A stretch of 9,268 bases of DNA from Planctomycetaceae bacterium. GTDB lineage: Bacteria > Planctomycetota > Planctomycetia > Planctomycetales > Planctomycetaceae. Location: NCBI GenBank assembly GCA_020426085.1, contig JAGQQP010000124.1, forward strand, positions 1 to 9,268. The letters run 5' to 3'. The notes under the pieces were generated by a model. The model searched no databases. It saw only the letters and a list, made by a program, of their open reading frames with translations, and was not told the origin of the DNA. Positions within the stretch are counted from its first letter, which is position 1, and each line of letters starts with the position of its first letter. This document shows, one piece after another, positions 6,005 through 9,268 of this stretch. The position numbers were made by a program, and so were the translations under genes.

Positions 6005-7501
6005 ATGAAAGAGTCATTTTTTACTGATTTTCCCCGTTTTGCTGGGCAAGATTCTGAAATGCTTCCGGATTCAAATTCTGAAATAGAAGATCAACACTGT
6101 CAGTTGCAATACTGTGCGAATTGTAACGCGACGTTCTCCCAGAAAGAAGGTTGTGTGCACTGCCCTGACTGCGGTGCAGTGGTCGATGATCTTTCCGCTG
6201 TTGACCTGCAGGAAACAATCGTTATCCAGGATCACGGTGTTCATGCGGATGAGGGTACGAAATGGGAAGATCCGATTACGGGTCAGGATCTACACGTCTA
6301 TCGCTGTCAGTCGCTGATTGGGCGTGGCGGTATGGGCATGGTGTATCTGGCGACGCACCGTGACCTGGGACGCCAGTGTGCCTTGAAAATTCTGCTGCCG
6401 CATCTGGCAGAGCGTGATCCTGAGTATGTTGAGCGTTTCTTACACGAAGGACGGGCTGTTGCGACGCTCAACCATCCGAACATTGTCACCGCACATGCGA
6501 TAGGTGAAGAACGGGGATACCGTTTTCTGGAAATGGAACTGATTACCGGTCGTGCTTTAAGTCATGTGGTTCGTGAAGATGGGCCTTTGATGCCTCTGCA
6601 CGCTACCTCTCTGATCGCTCAGGTGGCTTCCGGCCTGGGAACCGCTCATGTGAAAGGTATCATTCACCAGGACCTCAAGCTGGAAAATATCCTGCTGACA
6701 GCAACGGGCATTCCCAAGATTGCTGATTTCGGACTGGCGAAACGAATTAACGCCGATGAAAAGCTGATGACTTCACAAAACCTGGCGGGAACCCCTAATT
6801 ATATGGCTCCCGAGCTGTTTCAAGGCGCACCTGCATCGGCAACTTCAGACGTTTATTCTCTCGGAGTCTGCTTCTTTGTACTGTTGACCGGGCAGCTGCC
6901 GCATCGAGGAGCCAATTTCAATTCTCTGATTCAGGAAGTGGTTTCGCAGACGGCACCCAGCGTACGTGATTTATGTCCTGAGATTCCCCTGGAAATTTCC
7001 GAATGTGTGTCACTGATGTTAGACAAGAGTCCCGCAAATCGCTTTCAAAATGGTTACATGGCGGCACTCTATCTGAATGCGGTTCTGGGGCAGGCGCAGA
7101 ATATTGAAGCCATGCTGTATGAAGCCTTTGGCGAGAACCAGAGTATCTCCTGGGTTAGAAACGGGTCGCAGTACATTGTAGAAGTCAGACAACCTGCGAA
7201 ACGAAAACAGACGGTTTTTATCGAACCGAGTGAGCATCAGATGCAGGAACGACTGCTGTTGATCTACAGCACCTGTTGCGATGCACAACCGGAGTATTAC
7301 GAAGAAGCACTCCGGCTGAATGCAGAAATATCACATGGCGGGATTTCGATTCGCGAAGTGGATGGTGAAACGAAGTTTGTCATGGTAGATACCTTCCCCC
7401 GCTCCACCGTGGATGCTGAGGATATCCGTAAAAGTGTGATTGCTGTCGCCCAGCATGCTGACGATGTGGAAAAGAAACTGACCGGTCACGATCTCCATTG
7501 A
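6005..7501 (+). CDS. Soluble Hanks-type Ser/Thr kinase: zinc ribbon, kinase, YbjN/CesT-like domain
   Basis: This 498-residue protein should phosphorylate Ser/Thr residues in the cytosol. Residues 36-57 form a zinc ribbon (CANC at 37-40, CPDC at 53-56). The kinase domain spans about 99-360 and has every core element: glycine loop GRGGMGMV (106-113), Lys128 in ALKIL, the helix-C glutamate at 148, catalytic loop HQDLKLEN (221-228; Asp223, Lys225, Asn228), DFG (241-243) and APE (268-270). The usual HRD arginine is glutamine, making it a non-RD kinase that may not need activation-loop phosphorylation. Residues 365-498 resemble YbjN/CesT-type chaperone folds: LRLNAEISHGGISI (436-449), a strand with FVMVDT (458-463), then a helix ending in ADDVEKKL. 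No membrane segment follows the kinase domain, unlike PknB-like receptors. The start has only a weak AGCAGGG; Met20 is the alternative. Target unknown. Family certain; C-terminal call moderate. Confidence 0.95.
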   Translation: MKESFFTDFPRFAGQDSEMLPDSNSEIEDQHCQLQYCANCNATFSQKEGCVHCPDCGAVVDDLSAVDLQETIVIQDHGVHADEGTKWEDPITGQDLHVYRCQSLIGRGGMGMVYLATHRDLGRQCALKILLPHLAERDPEYVERFLHEGRAVATLNHPNIVTAHAIGEERGYRFLEMELITGRALSHVVREDGPLMPLHATSLIAQVASGLGTAHVKGIIHQDLKLENILLTATGIPKIADFGLAKRINADEKLMTSQNLAGTPNYMAPELFQGAPASATSDVYSLGVCFFVLLTGQLPHRGANFNSLIQEVVSQTAPSVRDLCPEIPLEISECVSLMLDKSPANRFQNGYMAALYLNAVLGQAQNIEAMLYEAFGENQSISWVRNGSQYIVEVRQPAKRKQTVFIEPSEHQMQERLLLIYSTCCDAQPEYYEEALRLNAEISHGGISIREVDGETKFVMVDTFPRSTVDAEDIRKSVIAVAQHADDVEKKLTGHDLH

Positions 7502-7602
7502 AAAGGGAGTTTTGTCACAGGTTGAGCCGGTCCGTTTGTAGTGGTTGTAATGATCACTGTTTTCAGAGCTACAGTTCTGTAACCTGATACTGTTTAGAAA
7601 AC

Positions 7603-7636
7603 GGCTCGTGAAGGACGCGAGTGACTCGCAAGAGCC
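7603..7636. repeat. Two-tier hairpin downstream of the kinase
   Basis: GGCTC (7603-7607) pairs with GAGCC (7632-7636), and inside it GCGAG (7617-7621) pairs with CTCGC (7625-7629) around a three-base loop; the two stems are separated by an asymmetric internal loop (nine bases on one side, two on the other). Read on the minus strand it is followed by GTTTTC, a short uridine-rich tail. It could be the kinase transcript's 3' structure, a minus-strand terminator, or part of a small RNA. Confidence 0.4.
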
Positions 7637-7717
7637 ATACCAGTCATTAAAACTGTGGCGAACCCACATCCGCGCGTAGAATCACGTGTGATTCCCATGA
7701 GATCTTAAATCAAGTGC

Positions 7718-7747
7718 TTGACCGTCCATTCCCGGCACTGATATAGT
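7718..7747 (+). promoter_or_regulatory. Sigma-70-like promoter of the secreted protein gene
   Basis: TTGACC (7718-7723) and TATAGT (7742-7747) each match the consensus at five of six positions and are 18 bases apart, the best such pair I found in the window. Transcription would begin near 7754, giving a leader of about 210 bases before the ATG at 7964. Confidence 0.55.
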
Positions 7748-7760
7748 CGATAACATATCA
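7739..7760. promoter_or_regulatory. Symmetric site across the -10 box, candidate operator
   Basis: TGATAT (7739-7744) and ATATCA (7755-7760) are perfect reverse complements with a ten-base spacer. The left arm enters the -10 box and the right arm covers the expected start of transcription, so a protein bound here would block initiation. The regulator is unknown. Confidence 0.4.
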
Positions 7761-7778
7761 AAGTTCTCATTTTCACCC

Positions 7779-7861
7779 TTTTCAGCCTGCAGATTGCGTG
7801 CGAAGTGTACATGCGACACTGGATTCGAGTTCTGGAGGCAGTACTTAGGGTTTTCAGCCTG
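7779..7861 (+). repeat. 11-base direct repeat in the leader of the secreted protein gene
   Basis: TTTTCAGCCTG occurs exactly at 7779-7789 and again at 7851-7861, 72 bases apart start to start. Both copies lie in the predicted untranslated leader. An exact 11-base match within so short a stretch is uncommon by chance. Function unknown: binding sites or duplication debris are both possible. Confidence 0.45.
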
Positions 7862-7894
7862 TTTCAGCAAAGTCTCTGTGGGAATTTCCCGTGA
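7811..7894 (+). CDS. Possible 27-codon leader ORF
   Basis: An ATG at 7811 opens a 27-residue frame starting MRHWIRVLEAVLRVF and ending with a double stop, TGATGA, at 7892-7897. It lies wholly within the predicted leader of the secreted protein gene, about 57 bases after the expected transcription start. The peptide is hydrophobic with spaced arginines, as some leader or membrane peptides are. There is no good ribosome binding site and a frame this short is easily due to chance, so I list it only as a candidate. Confidence 0.15.
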   Translation: MRHWIRVLEAVLRVFSLFQQSLCGNFP

Positions 7895-7963
7895 TGAGAC
7901 GATATACTTTTAATACGTTAAACCACGTTCTGTTCGGATCGATGAGTCACACCGGGGTATTTC

Positions 7964-8803
7964 ATGCGTCCATCACTCAAATGTTCTTTGGCAACCTTTT
8001 TTGCCTGCAGTTGCCTGTTTTTTATTTCCCAGGGAAATCAGGCGTTTGCTCAGAAAAATATGTTGAATCGCGGGTTTTCGATCAGCCCGGATCTGGCTGC
8101 TACAGGTGAGGAACTGGCATCTCAGAAATCGCTGTGGGTATTGGATACCGTTTTCAAACCAATGCGCATGGTACGGCTGGATCTGACAAACCCGCAAACC
8201 GGTAAAAAAGAGAAAACTCTGGTCTGGTATCTGGTTTATAAATGTGTGCTGCGTCCCATTGAACAACCGAATTCGACCAACGAGTTTACTCCCGAAAACG
8301 CCGAAGTTCCTCCACCGGGGCCCCCGTTATTTGTTCCGGAAATCACTCTCATTACGAATGATAACGGCCAGCAGAAGAAATACCCCAATCAGATTCTTCC
8401 TGAAGCGGAACTCATCATCAATCAGCGGGAACGTCATCAGTTCAAAAACGCCGTGGATATCATTGGTGAACTGCCTCCTGTGACACTGCCTGATTCCAAA
8501 GAGGAGAATGCCATTTATGGTATCTGTCTCTGGACCGGCATCGATCCCGGGACGGATTATTTCACGATTTCGTTTGCCGGTCTCTCGAACGGTTATAAGA
8601 AGGTCGAAGGCCCTGATGGCAAAATACAAACCTGGCGGAAAACTCTGATTCAGCAGTACTGGCGTCCCGGCGATGAATTTGGACAGCAGGAACATGAATT
8701 CCGCCCCAAAGGCAAACCCTACTGGGTTTACCTGCCCGATGATCCCGATGATGCGGCTAAGATGATAAAAGACCTGAACATGGAAGCAAAACCAGCATCC
8801 TGA
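7964..8803 (+). CDS. Secreted protein of unknown function, probably planctomycete-restricted
   Basis: I do not recognise a named family. Residues 1-29 form a Sec signal peptide (MRPSLK, hydrophobic core CSLATFFACSCLFFIS, cleavage after AFA), so the mature 250-residue product should be periplasmic or in another non-cytosolic compartment. There is no later membrane helix. The mature part has a proline-rich linker at 115-126 (VPPPGPPLFVPE) and a C-terminal half with conserved-looking, aromatic-rich motifs: CLWTGIDPGTDYFTISFAGL (188-207), YWRPGDEF (232-239) and PYWVYLPDD (252-260). The fold looks beta-rich. The run resembles hypothetical proteins I associate with planctomycete genomes, from memory only. 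The start is firm: an in-frame stop lies 15 bases upstream and GGGG sits seven bases before the ATG. Cys94 and Cys188 might form a disulphide. The long leader suggests independent regulation. Confidence 0.87.
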   Translation: MRPSLKCSLATFFACSCLFFISQGNQAFAQKNMLNRGFSISPDLAATGEELASQKSLWVLDTVFKPMRMVRLDLTNPQTGKKEKTLVWYLVYKCVLRPIEQPNSTNEFTPENAEVPPPGPPLFVPEITLITNDNGQQKKYPNQILPEAELIINQRERHQFKNAVDIIGELPPVTLPDSKEENAIYGICLWTGIDPGTDYFTISFAGLSNGYKKVEGPDGKIQTWRKTLIQQYWRPGDEFGQQEHEFRPKGKPYWVYLPDDPDDAAKMIKDLNMEAKPAS

Positions 8804-8935
8804 GACGGGTTGAAGTCTGTTCTAGCCGAAAAATAGTGGGAAGTTGTCCAGAAAGCGGATTATCTCTTGCAAGTTCTGGTCGAATTCGCCAATATACGGC
8901 CTCAATTAACAGTATTTTCTTAAAATGCTCCTGCA

Positions 8936-8957
8936 CAGGGGCAACTTTTGCTACCTG
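8936..8957 (+). promoter_or_regulatory. Hairpin abutting the rpmA ribosome binding site
   Basis: CAGG (8936-8939) pairs with CCTG (8954-8957) and GCAA (8941-8944) pairs with TTGC (8948-8951), giving a bulged eight-pair stem around a three-base loop. Its last base is the first G of GAGG (8957-8960), the Shine-Dalgarno sequence of rpmA. Such placement can modulate ribosome access, as in ribosomal-protein autoregulation, but no known L27 leader motif is recognised here. Confidence 0.4.
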
Positions 8958-8969
8958 AGGAATGAAGTA

Positions 8970-9221
8970 ATGGCACATAAGAAAGGTCAAGGTTCCAGTC
9001 GTAACGGTCGTGATTCCGAAGCACAGCGACGCGGAATTAAGAAGTTCGGCGGCGAAAGCGTGCTGGCAGGAAACATCATTGCCCGTCAATGCGGAACAAA
9101 GTGGCACCCCGGGAAAAATGTGGGTATGGGCCGCGACTACACCATCTTTTCACTGGTGGAAGGAAAGGTTTACTTCGATAAAGAAGGTCGACGCATCAAC
9201 GTTGAGCCTGCATTGAACTAA
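8970..9221 (+). CDS. rpmA: 50S ribosomal protein L27 (bL27)
   Basis: bL27 binds 23S rRNA near the peptidyl-transferase centre, and its N-terminal tail reaches towards the tRNA acceptor ends. The 83-residue product has the family's start, [20 protein letters not shown], followed by [14 protein letters not shown] (27-40), [15 protein letters not shown] (42-56) and [10 protein letters not shown] (60-69); the length is slightly short of the usual 85-90. An upstream in-frame ATG at 8925 exists, but GAGG at 8957-8960, nine bases before the ATG at 8970, and the conserved MAHKK start fix the true N-terminus. There is no cleavable N-terminal extension like that of Firmicutes L27. In most bacteria rplU (L21) lies directly upstream; here the upstream gene is a secreted protein 166 bases away, so rpmA is likely transcribed on its own or with genes beyond the right edge. 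No strong promoter box pair is visible in 8804-8969. Confidence 0.98.
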   Translation: MAHKKGQGSSRNGRDSEAQRRGIKKFGGESVLAGNIIARQCGTKWHPGKNVGMGRDYTIFSLVEGKVYFDKEGRRINVEPALN

Positions 9222-9268
9222 ACTCATTCGATCAAGACACAAATGAAGGCTTCCTGAATATCAGATTC

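Larger units (their letters stand above)
7502..7963. other. 462-base gap between the kinase and the secreted protein gene
   Basis: No convincing gene lies here, but the stretch is structured. It contains the two-tier hairpin at 7603-7636, a strong promoter candidate at 7718-7747 with a symmetric site at 7739-7760, an 11-base direct repeat, a small AGTGT/ACACT hairpin (7804-7820), a possible 27-codon ORF (7811-7894) and a perfect 11-base palindrome GGGAATTTCCC (7880-7890). Just after the kinase, AGTG (7540-7543) and CACT (7555-7558) followed by GTTTT could be a weak terminator. TACAG-TT-CTGTA (7570-7581) is another small symmetry. A GGAGG at 7834-7838 has no usable start codon in range. Confidence 0.6.

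Noticed and set aside
7331..7669. 112-codon minus-strand frame over the end of the kinase
   Set aside because: Mostly antisense to the kinase, with no recognisable domain and no support in the non-overlapping part.
7603..7680. Possible tRNA suggested by GGCTC/GAGCC and a nearby inner stem
   Set aside because: No cloverleaf: there is no T-arm GTTC motif at the right place, and the stem spans only 34 bases.
7682..7870. 62-codon minus-strand frame in the gap before the secreted protein
   Set aside because: It runs antisense through the strong plus-strand promoter and leader and lacks a ribosome binding site or family features.
7891..8109. 72-codon plus-strand frame overlapping the secreted protein
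   Set aside because: Its hydrophobic stretch is the signal-peptide region of the secreted protein read in another frame.
8327..8695. 122-codon minus-strand frame inside the secreted protein gene
   Set aside because: Antisense shadow; the plus-strand frame has a signal peptide, a clean start and plausible protein composition.
8867..8896. TTGCAA with AATATA as a promoter for rpmA
   Set aside because: Both boxes are weak and the spacing only fits with poor -10 matches.
1..9268. Search for CRISPR arrays, insertion sequences and att sites
   Set aside because: No regularly spaced repeats, terminal inverted repeats, transposase motifs or tRNA-linked duplications were seen.

Overview
The window reads as chromosomal DNA of a planctomycete, most likely a Gimesia-like member of the Planctomycetaceae. 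Supporting this are the moderate GC content, weak or absent Shine-Dalgarno sequences before several genes, a Hanks-type Ser/Thr kinase with an N-terminal zinc ribbon, a secreted RoxA-like di-haem cytochrome, a PIG-L deacetylase and a secreted protein of a type I associate with planctomycetes. The assignment rests on protein resemblance recalled from memory, not on a search. Apart from ribosomal protein L27 and NAD synthesis, the genes are loosely related neighbours rather than one pathway. I see no phage, insertion sequence, CRISPR array, tRNA or rRNA.

Layout, left to right. The left edge cuts a minus-strand NarK-type nitrate/nitrite transporter (148 N-terminal residues, 1-444). A 561-base gap follows, ending in a hairpin cluster just past the end of nadA. 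The minus-strand nadA (1006-1995, quinolinate synthase) is divergent from a plus-strand pair: a PIG-L zinc deacetylase (2197-3021) and, 37 bases on, a secreted di-haem c-type cytochrome (3059-4408). The cytochrome gene runs tail-to-tail into a CPBP/Abi-family membrane protease gene on the minus strand (4395-5690); the two coding regions share 14 bases.

The protease gene diverges from a soluble Ser/Thr kinase gene (6005-7501) across 314 bases that hold at least five inverted repeats, two of them overlapping a plausible promoter for the protease. The kinase has an N-terminal zinc ribbon, a complete catalytic domain with an HQD rather than HRD loop, and a C-terminal domain resembling YbjN/CesT-type chaperone folds. 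A 462-base gap follows. It holds a two-tier hairpin, the best sigma-70-like promoter in the window with a symmetric site across its -10, an 11-base direct repeat, and possibly a 27-codon leader ORF. It leads into a secreted protein of unknown function (7964-8803). The window closes with rpmA (8970-9221), preceded by a small hairpin that touches its Shine-Dalgarno sequence.

The most interesting material is regulatory: the palindrome cluster between protease and kinase, the leader of the secreted protein, and the rpmA leader hairpin. The three-part architecture of the kinase comes next. I found no clear new multi-gene defence or metabolic system.
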